Part shown: positions 1 through 9,040 of the stretch, piece by piece
How the letters are laid out: every line of letters begins with the position of its first letter
Position numbering within the stretch: the first letter of the stretch is position 1
Source: Nocardioides sp.
Lineage (GTDB): Bacteria > Actinomycetota > Actinomycetes > Propionibacteriales > Nocardioidaceae
Direction: 5' to 3'
Assembly: GCF_030150155.1 (NCBI RefSeq)
Contig: NZ_JASLGR010000006.1
Coordinates: 1 to 64,000 of the forward strand
Length of the DNA stretch: 64,000 nt
Notes under the pieces: model-generated
The model's input: only the letters and a program-made list of their open reading frames with translations
The model's database searches: none
What the model was told of the DNA's origin: nothing
Program-made: the position numbers and the translations under genes

Positions 1-541
1 CGGCGCCGGTGCGGTGGGCCTCGCCGCGGTGGCTGCGGCGCGTGGACGGGGGGTGGAGACGGTCGTGGTCGTGGACCCGGTCGCTGCTCGTCGTACGGTC
101 GCCGAAGGCTATGGAGCCACCGCGCTCGATCCCGCGGACGAGTCAGCCGGCCCGGTCGAGGAGCGGGTCAAGGCACTCACCGGCGGGGGAGCGGCCTACG
201 CGATCGACACCACCGCCCTCGCGCCCGTCGTGCTCCAGGCCCAGCGCGCGCTGCGATCGCGCGGGATGCTGGTCGCGCTGGGGTTGGGCGCGGCGGAATA
301 CAACATCGACGCCATCGACCTCCTGCAGTCGGGCAAGGTCGTGCGCTCCTCGGTCGAGGGTGAGTCCGACCCGCTCACGACCATCCCCGAGCTGATCGCG
401 CTGCGTGAGGCAGGCAGGTTCGACGTCGACCACCTTGTCGCGACCTACCCCTTCGACCGGATGGCCGACGCCGTGGCCGACTCGAAGAGCGGAGTCGTCG
501 TCAAGCCGGTCCTGGTCTGGCCGGACCACGAACGGAGCTGA
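1..541 (+). CDS. Zinc-type alcohol dehydrogenase, C-terminal part (5' end outside window)
   Basis: The reading frame is open from base 2 and stops at 541, giving about 179 residues. It begins with GAGAVG, the glycine-rich turn of the Rossmann fold, so what is visible is the NAD(P)-binding half of a medium-chain dehydrogenase plus its C-terminal strand. The catalytic zinc domain lies upstream of the window. The tail ends in VVKPVLVWP. Medium-chain dehydrogenases oxidise alcohols or reduce aldehydes and ketones; the substrate cannot be told from this half. It is read in the same direction as the Fe-S carrier gene 104 bp downstream, but nothing shows co-transcription. Confidence 0.8.
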   Translation, partial: GAGAVGLAAVAAARGRGVETVVVVDPVAARRTVAEGYGATALDPADESAGPVEERVKALTGGGAAYAIDTTALAPVVLQAQRALRSRGMLVALGLGAAEYNIDAIDLLQSGKVVRSSVEGESDPLTTIPELIALREAGRFDVDHLVATYPFDRMADAVADSKSGVVVKPVLVWPDHERS

Positions 542-645
542 TCGCGGGGTGCGGGGAATAACCAACCCTGTGCGAGGATTGAGGAGATTGACCATCACCG
601 GGCGGATGCCCGGAGAACCCCGAGCCTGAGACACCTGGAGTGAGC

Positions 646-1062
646 ATGAGCGACAGCTGCTGCGGAGGCGGCCACAGCCACGACGCGCCCGGCGCGACGA
701 CGACCGTTGCGGCGCCGGTGGCCATCGATCGCCGTGAGGACCAGATCAACCTGAGCCCCGTCGCCGCCGAGAAGGTCAGCAGCCTGCTGGCACAGGAGGG
801 TCGCGACGACCTCGCCCTGCGGATCTCGGTGCAGCCCGGCGGCTGCTCAGGTCTGCGCTACCAGCTCTTCTTCGACGAGCGCACTCTCGACGGTGACGTC
901 GTCACCGACTTCGACGGCGTGTCCGTCGTCGTCGACCGGATGAGCGTCCCCTACCTCAACGGTGCCGTGATCGACTTCGTCGACACCATCGAGAAGCAGG
1001 GCTTCACGATCGACAACCCCAACGCCACGGGTTCGTGCGCGTGCGGTGACAGCTTCCACTGA
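646..1062 (+). CDS. erpA: A-type Fe-S cluster carrier (ErpA/IscA family)
   Basis: 138 residues. A-type carriers hold a [2Fe-2S] or [4Fe-4S] cluster and pass it to apo-enzymes. The three ligand cysteines are in the usual places: C67 in GGCSGLRY, and C131 and C133 in the C-terminal SCACGDSF. The N-terminus carries extra metal-binding-looking residues (CC at 5-6 and GGGHSH), typical of the actinobacterial subgroup (Rv2204c in M. tuberculosis). ATG 646 is preferred to GTG 640 because GGAG ends five bases before it. A strong hairpin terminator follows at 1080. The cysteine desulfurase gene about 1.4 kb away on the other strand is a plausible sulfur source, though it is separately transcribed. Confidence 0.93.
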   Translation: MSDSCCGGGHSHDAPGATTTVAAPVAIDRREDQINLSPVAAEKVSSLLAQEGRDDLALRISVQPGGCSGLRYQLFFDERTLDGDVVTDFDGVSVVVDRMSVPYLNGAVIDFVDTIEKQGFTIDNPNATGSCACGDSFH

Positions 1063-1079
1063 GCCTGGCTCAGACACAG

Positions 1080-1109
1080 AAAACCCCGGCCCGTGAGGGC
1101 CGGGGTTTT
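1080..1109 (+). terminator. Intrinsic terminator of the Fe-S carrier gene
   Basis: A perfect stem of CCCCGGCCC and GGGCCGGGG (1084-1092 and 1097-1105) around a GTGA loop, flanked by AAAA and TTTT so it works in both directions. It lies 18 bp after the carrier stop codon and before the convergent small gene. Confidence 0.92.
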
Positions 1110-1138
1110 CGCATTTCTGGACTGTTGGGAGGGAGGGG

Positions 1139-1336
1139 TCAGTCCAGTTCGTAGGCGACGTCAGCCGCGAGGGACGACAGGTCCTCGAAGCGGTGCTCCG
1201 GGGTCGTCGGTGACAGAGGGGTACGCGGGGAGGGCGCGGCCAGACGTGCCTCCGCGGCACGGCAGTCGGCCGTGAACTCGGCCGGGGTGGACATGTCCTC
1301 CCAGGCGGTGCGCGTGGCATACGTCGTGGTCGTCAT
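1139..1336 (-). CDS. Small protein of unknown function (65 aa)
   Basis: 65 residues starting MTTTTYATRTAWED and ending AADVAYELD. I do not recognise a family. It has no membrane segment; the middle is proline- and threonine-rich and the end acidic. The start is supported by a leaderless-type promoter: TAGCGT (1344-1349) lies 7 nt before the ATG. A 13-bp inverted repeat covers the -35 region of that promoter, so the gene is probably controlled by a dimeric repressor or activator. It converges on the Fe-S carrier gene and is read in the same direction as adoK and the desulfurase, but has its own promoter. Confidence 0.6.
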   Translation of the reverse strand: MTTTTYATRTAWEDMSTPAEFTADCRAAEARLAAPSPRTPLSPTTPEHRFEDLSSLAADVAYELD

Positions 1337-1343
1337 GAGACCG

Positions 1344-1389
1344 ACGCTACGTATTACTTCCCGGTAAGGACACCGATACCGGGAAGTAA
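1344..1389 (-). promoter_or_regulatory. Promoter and 13-bp inverted-repeat operator of the 65-aa gene
   Basis: Arms TTACTTCCCGGTA (1354-1366) and TACCGGGAAGTAA (1377-1389) are perfectly complementary with a 10-nt spacer. The left arm extended by one base is itself TTAC-N6-GTAA. A -10-like TAGCGT at 1344-1349 lies 7 nt from the start codon, so the repeat covers roughly -15 to -50. TTAC/GTAA half-sites are common in TetR-family operators; no TetR gene is in the window. Confidence 0.6.
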
Positions 1390-1439
1390 CACTGACGGGT
1401 AACCAAATTCCCCTCAGCGGGGGAGAGGAGCCTCCCCGG

Positions 1440-2423
1440 TCAGGAGAGGAACGGCTGCACGTCGGCTGCTGCCTCGGCGCCGTACGAGCCGGCCAGACGG
1501 GCCAGGAAGGACTCGGCGGTGAAGTGGTACTCCTGGGTGCCGACCGTCTCCACGACGTACGCCGCCAGCGTGCAGCCCACCTGCGCGGCACGCACCGGCG
1601 GCAGACCCCAGACGGTCGCGGCCAGGTAGGCCGAACGGAACGCGTCACCGACACCGGTCGGCTCGATCGCCTTGACATCCTGGCAGGCGGGCAGCGTGAT
1701 CGGCTCCTGGCCGGCCTGCATGATGCGGACGCCGTCGGCGCCCATCGTGGTGATCTGGATGCCGACCTTGGACAGCACCTCCTCGGCGCTCCAGCCGGTC
1801 TTGGACTCGATCAGTCCTGCCTCGTACTCGTTGCTGAACAGGATCGCCGCGCCGTCGACCAGCTGGCGGATCAGGTCACCGTCGCCGAAGGCCAGCTGCT
1901 GGCTCGGGTCGGCGATGAAGCGGTAGCCGCGCTGGCGGCACTCCTCGGTATGGCGCAGCATGCCCTCGGGGTCGTCGGCGCCGATCAGGATGTACGCCGG
2001 TGCGCCGACGGCAGCCACGATCGGCTCGAGCTCGATCTGGCGGGCCTCGCTCATCGCGCCCGGGTAGAAGCTGGCGATCTGCGCCATCGTCGGGTCAGTG
2101 GTGCACACGAAGCGGGCGGTGTGCTTCGTCTCCGAGACGTGCACGTGCTCGCAGTTCACGCCGTGACGCACCAGCCAGGAGCGGTACTCGGTGAAGTCGG
2201 CACCCACCGCGGCGACCAGCACCGGGGAGAGGCCGAGCTGACCCAGGCCGAAGGCGATGTTGGCCGCGACGCCGCCGCGACGGATCTCCAGGTCGTCGAC
2301 CAAGAAGCTCAGCGAGATCTTGTCGAGCTTGTCGGCGACGATCGAGTCGGCGAAGTTGCCGCCGGTGAAGGTCATCAGGTGGTCGGTGGCGACGGATCCG
2401 GCGATCAGCAGAGGTGCGGGCAC
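1440..2423 (-). CDS. adoK: Adenosine kinase, PfkB family
   Basis: 327 residues. PfkB-family kinase that phosphorylates adenosine to AMP, recycling adenosine released from S-adenosylhomocysteine. Family marks are GSVATDHLM at the N-terminus, the GG-containing substrate loop RRGGVAANIAFGLGQLG, and the C-terminal anion-hole and catalytic base motif TGVGDAFRSAY. The stretches SLSFLVDDL, AQIASFYPGAMSEAR and DPSQQLA match my memory of Rv2202c, the mycobacterial adenosine kinase. It follows the desulfurase gene by 11 bp and is probably co-transcribed with it. In a genome with metF and metYX nearby it fits the methionine/SAM cycle. Confidence 0.88.
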   Translation of the reverse strand: MPAPLLIAGSVATDHLMTFTGGNFADSIVADKLDKISLSFLVDDLEIRRGGVAANIAFGLGQLGLSPVLVAAVGADFTEYRSWLVRHGVNCEHVHVSETKHTARFVCTTDPTMAQIASFYPGAMSEARQIELEPIVAAVGAPAYILIGADDPEGMLRHTEECRQRGYRFIADPSQQLAFGDGDLIRQLVDGAAILFSNEYEAGLIESKTGWSAEEVLSKVGIQITTMGADGVRIMQAGQEPITLPACQDVKAIEPTGVGDAFRSAYLAATVWGLPPVRAAQVGCTLAAYVVETVGTQEYHFTAESFLARLAGSYGAEAAADVQPFLS

Positions 2424-2434
2424 GGGAGGGAAGC

Positions 2435-3556
2435 CTACTGCGAGGCCACCGAACCCCGGAGGTCGGCAACGATCCGGGGCAGCGCCGCCAGCAGCCGGTC
2501 GACGTCGGCCGCGGTCGTGTCCCGGGTGAGGGACAGCCGCAGGTTGCCGTGGGTCAGGGCGTCGAGGGCGCCGAGGGCGCTCACCACCTGCGAGGGCTCC
2601 AGGGTGGAGGCGGCGCAGGCCGAGCCGCTGGCCACGCCCAGCCCCTCACGGTCCAGGGCCGTCACGATCGGCTCGCCGTCGAGCCGTTCGAAGGCGAGCG
2701 TCACCAGGTGGGGGAGGCGGTCGATGGGGTCGCCGAGCACCTCGACGCCCTCCCAGGTCCCCACGGTGGAGCGGATGGTGTCGATCAGGTCCCGCTGCCG
2801 GCGTACGGTCTCGGCCTGGTCGGCGACCACCGCCTGGAGGGCGGCCGCCGCGGCCAGGGCGGCCGGCACGTTCTCGAAGCCGCTGGAGCGCTCGTCGATC
2901 CGGTCGTCGCCGGGGAACGGGCTCTCCCAGGAGGCGCCCTTGCGGACCAGCAGGACGCCGATCCCGGCGGGGCCGCCCCACTTGTGCGCCGAGCCGGCCA
3001 GGGCTGACCACTGTTGCGGCAGCGGCAGTCGCCCCATCGAAGCGCAGGCGTCGACGAAGAGCGGCACCCCGTCGAGGTCGAGGTCGTCGACCGGCTGGCA
3101 GGTGCCGACCTCGTGGTTGGCCGACTGCACCGCCGCCACCGCGGCGCCGTCGAGACGGCGTCGCAGTCGCTCAGGGGTGACGACGCCCTGGTGGTCGACG
3201 GCGACCACCGACGGCTCGCCCCACCAGTGCGCGGCGTGGAAGACGGACTGATGCTCCACCGCGGTGTGCACGATCATCCGGCCGTGGCGGGTGCGGGCGG
3301 CGGCCAGGCCGAGCAGGCCACGGTGCACCGCTTCGGTGCCCGAGGAGGTGAAGGTGACCTCGTCGCGCCGCACCCCGAGGGTGGCCGCCACCACCTCGCG
3401 CGCGTTGTCCAGCAGCAGGCGCGCGTCGCGGCCGGGGCCGTGCAGCCGCCGCGGGTCGGCGTACCCCCGCTCGTAGGCGGCCAGTAGGACGTCGCGTGCA
3501 GCGGGGTGGAGCGGCTCCGACGAGGCCGAATCGAGGTACGCGAGGGGGCTGGCCAC
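2435..3556 (-). CDS. Cysteine desulfurase (NifS/IscS-like aminotransferase class V)
   Basis: 373 residues. PLP enzyme that takes sulfur from cysteine onto an active-site cysteine and donates it to Fe-S assembly or tRNA thiolation. The PLP lysine is in GSAHKWGGPAGIG, the PLP-stacking histidine in TAVEHQSV, and the sulfur-accepting cysteine in ASGSACAAST. It is divergent from housekeeping IscS (HEVGTCQPV in place of NNEVGTIQP), so the partner is uncertain. The GTG start is supported by TAGGCT at 3563-3568, 6 nt upstream, a leaderless arrangement. It is the first gene of a likely two-gene operon with adoK. Confidence 0.87.
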   Translation of the reverse strand: MASPLAYLDSASSEPLHPAARDVLLAAYERGYADPRRLHGPGRDARLLLDNAREVVAATLGVRRDEVTFTSSGTEAVHRGLLGLAAARTRHGRMIVHTAVEHQSVFHAAHWWGEPSVVAVDHQGVVTPERLRRRLDGAAVAAVQSANHEVGTCQPVDDLDLDGVPLFVDACASMGRLPLPQQWSALAGSAHKWGGPAGIGVLLVRKGASWESPFPGDDRIDERSSGFENVPAALAAAAALQAVVADQAETVRRQRDLIDTIRSTVGTWEGVEVLGDPIDRLPHLVTLAFERLDGEPIVTALDREGLGVASGSACAASTLEPSQVVSALGALDALTHGNLRLSLTRDTTAADVDRLLAALPRIVADLRGSVASQ

Positions 3557-3709
3557 GCGGCAAGCCTAAGTGAGGACGCGCCCCACGGTTGAGCCGCTCA
3601 CCTCCCGTGCGGGCCCCGGGAGTGGCGGCCACGCCTGCGAGTGCCTCGAACTGCCGTAAACGCCCACCCGGTACGCCGCTGTGGCTCAGGTTCCGCTAAG
3701 GTGCGAGTC

Positions 3710-4609
3710 GTGGAATCGTCTGCTGTGCGACATGGGTCGCGACGTTGGTTGGCAGGGGCATCTCTGCTGGGCCTTGCCGTGCTCACGCTGTCTGGATGTT
3801 CGTCCGAGACAAGCGGTGAGTGGAAGCGCCTTGCCATGCCTGAAAGTGTCACGACCGAGGGTGAGCACAACCTCGCGCTGTGGCAGGGAGCCTGGATCGC
3901 GGCGCTGGTGACCGGCGCCATCACCTGGGCCCTCATCCTGTATGCGGCGTGGCGTTTCCGCCGCCGCGACGACAAGGAGATCCCGGTCCAGACGCGGTAC
4001 AACCTGCCGCTCGAGATCTTCTACACGATCGCGCCGGTCCTGATGTGCATCGTCTTCTTCACGCACACGGTGAAGGCGGAGAACGCGCTCCTGGACGAGT
4101 CGAACGTGACCAACACGATCGAGGTCACCGGCCAGCAGTGGTCGTGGACCTTCAACTACGGCCTGGGCGAGCGTGACGCCGCCGCCGACGACTTCACCAC
4201 GTCACAGAAGGCCTTCCCGTACTCGCAGTACGTGTCCCTCGCTGGCACCGCGTCGTTCATCCCGACGATCTACCTGCCGGTCAACGTGACCACCCGTTTC
4301 AACCTGCACAGCCCCGACGTGATCCACGACTTCGGTGTGCCGGCGTTCCACATGCGCATGGACGTCGTGCCGGGCCGCGTGAACCACTACGCGGTGACCC
4401 CGACCAAGATCGGCACGTACGCGGGCAAGTGCTACGAGCTCTGCGGTGTGTCCCACTCCCGCATGCTCTTCAACGTCAAGGTGGTTAGCCAGGCTGACTA
4501 CGACGCCTACCTCGAGGAGCTCAAGGCCCAGAGCGGCGTCCACGACGCCCCGCTTCTCGGCGGCTCCGAAGCGACCACCCAGGCTGGCCTGGAGGGAGAA
4601 TCAAAGTGA
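3710..4609 (+). CDS. ctaC: Cytochrome c oxidase subunit II (lipoprotein)
   Basis: 299 residues. Subunit II of the aa3 oxidase; carries the binuclear CuA centre that accepts electrons from the cytochrome cc of the bc1 complex. It has a lipoprotein signal with lipobox LSGC (C30), two membrane helices (about 58-82 and 102-120), then a cupredoxin domain. CuA ligands are visible: H206, C241, E243, C245, H249 and M252 ([12 protein letters not shown]). GTG 3710 is chosen because TAAGGT at 3697-3702 lies 7 nt before it and because this start places the lipobox correctly; a longer frame upstream would add a non-signal extension. The stop overlaps the ctaD start (GTGA). Confidence 0.95.
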   Translation: MESSAVRHGSRRWLAGASLLGLAVLTLSGCSSETSGEWKRLAMPESVTTEGEHNLALWQGAWIAALVTGAITWALILYAAWRFRRRDDKEIPVQTRYNLPLEIFYTIAPVLMCIVFFTHTVKAENALLDESNVTNTIEVTGQQWSWTFNYGLGERDAAADDFTTSQKAFPYSQYVSLAGTASFIPTIYLPVNVTTRFNLHSPDVIHDFGVPAFHMRMDVVPGRVNHYAVTPTKIGTYAGKCYELCGVSHSRMLFNVKVVSQADYDAYLEELKAQSGVHDAPLLGGSEATTQAGLEGESK

Positions 4610-6300
4610 CTGCCACCACGCCCCAGGCGTCTGCCCCGGTGAAGGCGCGTAAGCCGCTTGGGCAGCAGGCGTTCCGCCTGCTCACCACGACCGATCACAA
4701 GCTGATCGGCAAGATGTACTTCGTGACCGCGTTCGCGTGGTTCATCCTCGGCGGCATCATGGCGCTGATCATCCGCGCCGAGCTGGCCTTCCCGGGCTCG
4801 CAGATCGTCAACGACGAGCTGTACAACCAGCTGTTCACCATGCACGGCACGATCATGCTGCTGCTGTTCGCGACACCGCTGTTCTTCGCATTCGGTAACG
4901 CGATCATGCCGCTCCAGATCGGTGCCCCCGACGTCGCGTTCCCGCGACTCAACATGTTCAGCTACTGGCTGTACCTCTTCGGTGGTCTGATCGCCGCGTC
5001 GGGCTTCCTGACCCCGCTCGGTGCCGCCGACTTCGGCTGGTTCGCCTACACCCCGCTCTCGGACGCCGTGCGTTCGCCGGGCGTGGGTGGTGACCTGTGG
5101 ATCATGGGTCTGTGGATGGCCGGTCTGGGCACCATTCTCGGTGCGGTCAACTTCATCACCACGATCATCTGCATGCGTGCTCCCGGCATGACCATGTTCC
5201 GGATGCCGATCTTCACCTGGAACACCCTGATCACGTCGCTGCTCGTCCTGATCGCGTTCCCGGTCCTGGCCGGTGCTCTGCTCTCCTTGGAAGCCGATCG
5301 ACAGCTCGGTGCCCATGTCTTCGATGCCGCTCATGGTGGCTCGGTCCTGTGGCAGCACCTGTTCTGGTTCTTCGGTCACCCTGAGGTGTACATCATCGCG
5401 CTGCCGTTCTTCGGCATCGTCTCCGAGATCATCCCCGTCTTCGCCCGTAAGCCGATCTTCGGCTACGTCGGCCTCGTCGGCGCCACGCTCGGTATCGCGA
5501 TCCTGTCGGTCGCCGTGTGGGCCCACCACATGTTCGTCACCGGTGCCGTCGACCTGCCGTTCTTCTCCGGCATGACGTTCCTGATCGCTGTGCCGACAGG
5601 TGTGAAGTTCTTCAACTGGATCGGCACGATGTGGGGCGGATCGATCTCGTTCGACTGCGCCATGCTCTACACGATCGGCTTCCTGGTCACCTTCCTCTTC
5701 GGTGGTCTGACCGGTGTCATCCTGGCGAGCCCGCCGCTCGACTTCCACGTCTCGGACTCCTACTTCGTGGTGGCGCACTTCCACTACGTGGTCTTCGGAA
5801 CCGTCGTCTTCGCGATGTTCGCGGGCTTCTTCTTCTGGTGGCCCAAGCTCACCGGCAAGATGCTCAACGAGCGTCTGGGCAAGATCCAGTTCTGGCTGCT
5901 CTTCATCGGCTTCCACACCACCTTCCTGGTCCAGCACTGGCTGGGTGTCGAGGGCATGCCGCGTCGTTACGCCGACTACCTGCCTGGCGACGGTTTCACC
6001 ACCCTCAACCAGGTCTCCACCGTCGGTGCCTTCCTGCTGAGCCTGTCGATGGTGCCGTGGTTCTGGAACCTCTGGATCACGCGCAAGTCGCCCAAGGTCG
6101 AGGTCGACGACCCGTGGGGTTGGGGCCGCTCCCTGGAGTGGGCCACCTCCTGCCCGCCGCCGCGTCACAACTTCGCCACGCTGCCGCGGATCCGTTCGGA
6201 GTCCCCGGCCTTCGACCTCCACCACCCGGAGATCGCCGCCCTCGAACTCGAGGACAATGCCGGTGACCTGGCCAAGCTGAGCGGGAAGGACGCCCACTGA
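4606..6300 (+). CDS. ctaD: Cytochrome c oxidase subunit I
   Basis: 564 residues with twelve predicted membrane helices. Catalytic subunit of the aa3 oxidase; binds heme a and the heme a3-CuB site where oxygen is reduced. Key motifs are HGTIMLLLF (heme a ligand), GHPEVYII (CuB histidine and the cross-linked tyrosine), WAHHMFVTG (CuB histidines) and HFHYVVFG (a3 and a ligands). The GTG start overlaps the ctaC stop and the stop overlaps the ctaF start by one base, so ctaC-ctaD-ctaF is translationally coupled. As I recall, M. tuberculosis ctaD is elsewhere in the genome; here the set is together. Confidence 0.97.
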   Translation: MTATTPQASAPVKARKPLGQQAFRLLTTTDHKLIGKMYFVTAFAWFILGGIMALIIRAELAFPGSQIVNDELYNQLFTMHGTIMLLLFATPLFFAFGNAIMPLQIGAPDVAFPRLNMFSYWLYLFGGLIAASGFLTPLGAADFGWFAYTPLSDAVRSPGVGGDLWIMGLWMAGLGTILGAVNFITTIICMRAPGMTMFRMPIFTWNTLITSLLVLIAFPVLAGALLSLEADRQLGAHVFDAAHGGSVLWQHLFWFFGHPEVYIIALPFFGIVSEIIPVFARKPIFGYVGLVGATLGIAILSVAVWAHHMFVTGAVDLPFFSGMTFLIAVPTGVKFFNWIGTMWGGSISFDCAMLYTIGFLVTFLFGGLTGVILASPPLDFHVSDSYFVVAHFHYVVFGTVVFAMFAGFFFWWPKLTGKMLNERLGKIQFWLLFIGFHTTFLVQHWLGVEGMPRRYADYLPGDGFTTLNQVSTVGAFLLSLSMVPWFWNLWITRKSPKVEVDDPWGWGRSLEWATSCPPPRHNFATLPRIRSESPAFDLHHPEIAALELEDNAGDLAKLSGKDAH

Positions 6301-6725
6301 TGAAGTCGATGAAGGGTGAGACCTGGATCTTCATCGCCTGCACGATCTTCCTCGTGCTGGTGACGCCCACCTACTGGTTCGTGACGTCGGGCTCCGACCA
6401 CGGCGGTGACTGGACCGGTACGTCGGCCCTCACCATGTGCACCCTGCTGGTCGCGATGATCTCCTTCTACCTGGGATTCCACGCGATCAAGGACCCGGCT
6501 CGTCCGGAGGACCTTGAGGACGCGGAGATCGCGGACGGCGCCGGCGAGCTCGGCTTCTTCCCGCCGTACTCCTGGTGGCCGCTGTGGGCCGCGATGACCC
6601 TCGGCGTGATCACGTTCGCCACCGCGATGGCTGCCTACTGGCTGCTCATCATCGGCGGTGTGCTCGGTGCCCTGGCCGTCTCCGGCTGGATCTACGAGTA
6701 TTACCGCGGCGAGCACGCTCACTGA
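6300..6725 (+). CDS. ctaF: Cytochrome c oxidase subunit IV (actinobacterial type)
   Basis: 141 residues with four predicted membrane segments (about 8-26, 38-58, 86-106 and 108-130). Small accessory subunit of the actinobacterial aa3 oxidase (Rv2199c family), recognised by the MKGETWIF start, the FFPPYSWWPLW turn and the C-terminal WIYEYYRGEHAH. Last gene of the ctaCDF operon; its ATG shares one base with the ctaD stop. Confidence 0.92.
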   Translation: MKSMKGETWIFIACTIFLVLVTPTYWFVTSGSDHGGDWTGTSALTMCTLLVAMISFYLGFHAIKDPARPEDLEDAEIADGAGELGFFPPYSWWPLWAAMTLGVITFATAMAAYWLLIIGGVLGALAVSGWIYEYYRGEHAH

Positions 6726-6859
6726 GCGCCTGGCGGCGCTGGCACGCACCGCTGGTGCGTTGCCGGCCCTCGCCGGCCGCCGCGCTTGAAGGCCGGCTTC
6801 GGCCCTCCGCCTTCCAGTTGCACGCACAGCACCCCCAGCCATGGCTGGGGGTGCTGTGC
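6726..6859 (+). terminator. Hairpin-rich terminator region after ctaCDF
   Basis: The region holds a 7-bp hairpin (ACGCACC 6744-6750 with GGTGCGT 6754-6760), GGCCGGC-rich inverted repeats around 6763-6814, and a perfect 36-bp palindrome at 6824-6859. The palindrome's arms are GCACAGCACCCCCAGCC and its complement around AT. There is no T-run, as is common for actinobacterial terminators. It separates ctaF from the helicase-like gene read in the same direction. Confidence 0.75.
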
Positions 6860-6950
6860 ATTGCGGGGCCACAGTTCTTGGGGTGGCGCAACGTTGTCTT
6901 CGGCCGCCTGACTCTGTACGTTCTCCACCTCACTCGGGGGAAGGTGGCGC

Positions 6951-9022
6951 ATGTCAGGTCAGGGCGAGGCTCAGGAGAACACCGCAGCGGTGGGACAGGT
7001 GCGGGCGGAGCAACGCACCCTCGACGCGATGTACGCGCAGCTCGACGCCGAGATCGGGGTCGCTGAGGAGGCACTGGCGGCGGCGATCGCGCAGCCGGTG
7101 GACGGTGCCGGTGATCGGCGGGTGCGGGACCTGGAGGTCGCGCGTCTGTCCGACAGGATCGCCCGGTTCCGCCAGGCCGAGCACGGCCTGTGCTTCGGCC
7201 GCCTCGATGGCGCAGGGGCGAGCCAGCCGCTCTACATCGGCCGGATCGGTCTGCGCACCGCGACGGGAGAGGCGCTGCTGGTCGACTGGCGGGCCGAGGC
7301 CGCCGGCGGCTTCTACGCCGCGACGTCGGCCACCCCGATGGGCGTACGCCGTCGACGGCACCTTCGACTGCGGGGCCGGCAGGTCCTCGGCGTCACCGAC
7401 GAGATCCTGGACGGCTCGGCCCCGACCGGTGCCGACGTGGTGGGCGACGGCCCGCTCGCCGAGGCGTTGAGCGTGGCCAGGACCGGGCGGATGCAGGAGG
7501 CGGCTGCGACGCTGCAGGCCGAGCAGGACGCGATCGTGCGTTCAGCGGACCGTGGCATCGTCGTGGTCGACGGCGGCCCCGGGACCGGCAAGACGATTGT
7601 GGCGCTGCACCGGGCGGCGTACGTCCTCTATGCCTTCGAGGCCGCGGCCCAGGGCGGTGTGCTGATCTTCGGCCCGAACCAGCGGTTCCTGGACTACATC
7701 TCCGAGGTGCTGCCCTCGCTAGGGGAGAACGACGTCCGGCTGGCGACGATGACGCAGATCGTCGGGGTGGAGCCGACCAGGACGGAGCCCGACGCCCTCG
7801 CCCGGATCAAGGGAAGCAGCGTCGTCGGTGAGGCGCTGGGTCGCTGGGTGCAGGGACACCGACGGGTCGGGGTCGAGGTCGAGGTCGTCGTCACCGGGGA
7901 GCGGGTCCGTCTCGGCCCGGCGGTCGTCGATGCCGCCCGACACCGGGCTCTGCAGGGCGGCGTGGGCCACAACCGTGCCCGTGATCTGTTCCGGGAGTAC
8001 CTGGCCGACGACCTCGTCATCGAGCTGGAACGCCTCACCTCCCAGGAAGACGCCGAGTTCGAGGCGGAGGTGGAGGCGACCCTCGGCATCGACCTCGACC
8101 AGGAAACCGGCTACGGCCACGGTGCGGGGCTCAGCCAGGGCTGGGGATCGACTGGGAGAGCATCCGCGCCGACCTGCTCGATCATCCGGCGCTGGACCGT
8201 GCCGTGACCCGGGTCTGGCCGCGGCTGGACGCCGAGGCCGCGGTGCGCGACCTCCTCGGTGACCAGGCCGCGCTGGCCGCGCTGCTTCCGGACATCGCCG
8301 CGCAGGACCGAGCCCGGCTCGCCTCGGCGGGCGATGGATGGACGCTGGCTGACCTACCGCTGCTCGACGAGGCGCGGGTGCTGATCGACGGGCCTCCCGA
8401 GGTCGGTGTCGGCCACGTCGTCGTCGACGAGGCCCAGCAGCTCACCGAGATGCAGTGGCGGGCCGTGTTCCGCCGCTGCGCCAGCCGCTCCCTGACCGTT
8501 GTGGGCGACCTCGCCCAGGCCGGACCGGTGTCCACCGTTCGTTCCTGGGCCGAGGCGCTGAGCCCCTTCGTGGGGGAGCGGTTCGCCCATCACCGTCTGA
8601 CGGTGAACTACCGCACCACGGCGGAGATCCTGGAGGCGACGGTGGCGCTGCTGGCTCAGATCGCCCCGGAGCAGGCGGTGTCGACCTCGATCCGCCACGG
8701 TGAGGCGCCGTCGTCGGTGGAGACCGCGGAGGCCGGGCTGGCGGGCCGTCTGCGTGAGCTGCTCACGGAGGTCACCGTCGCCCATCCCGGTGAGCTGATC
8801 GGGGTGATCGCTGCGGCAGACCGCTGTCGCTCGCTGGCGTGGGTCGGTGAGGTCGGTGGCACCGTCCTGGTCGCGGCGCCGGACGCCCGCGGCCTCGAGT
8901 TCGACACCGTGGTGATCGTCGATCCGGAGGGGATCGCTGCGGCGGGGGAGGCGGGCCTGCGCGACCTGTACGTCGCCCAGACCCGCCCCACCCAGCGGCT
9001 CGTGATGCTGACGGTGCGCTGA
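6951..9022 (+). pseudogene. helR: HelR-type UvrD-like helicase (RNA polymerase recycling ATPase), frameshifted
   Basis: HelR/HelD-type superfamily I ATPases remove stalled or rifamycin-bound RNA polymerase from DNA. The N-terminal part (6951-8207) has the coiled-coil start, LLVDWRAEA and a Walker A motif GGPGTGKT at residues 208-215. The frame then runs into unrelated sequence after about ATLGIDLDQETGYG. The continuation is in the next frame from about 8141 (LGIDWESIRADLLDHPALD) and runs to 9022 with VVVDEAQQLTEMQWR (Walker B), the NYRTT motif and the C-terminal DLYVAQTRPTQRL. Both halves look well conserved, so the change is a recent one-base loss between about 8111 and 8143, or a sequencing error. 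A GGGGAAGG Shine-Dalgarno precedes the ATG. Confidence 0.8.
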
Positions 9023-9040
9023 CGGAGGTCGGGCCCTGGA

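Noticed and set aside
6860..6950. Rifamycin-associated element before helR
   Set aside because: No long inverted repeat resembling GGGGCTTGC...GCAAGCCCC was found in this interval.
8100..8207. Programmed frameshift in helR
   Set aside because: No slippery heptamer or downstream pseudoknot is obvious, and related proteins are read without a shift; mutation or sequencing error is simpler.
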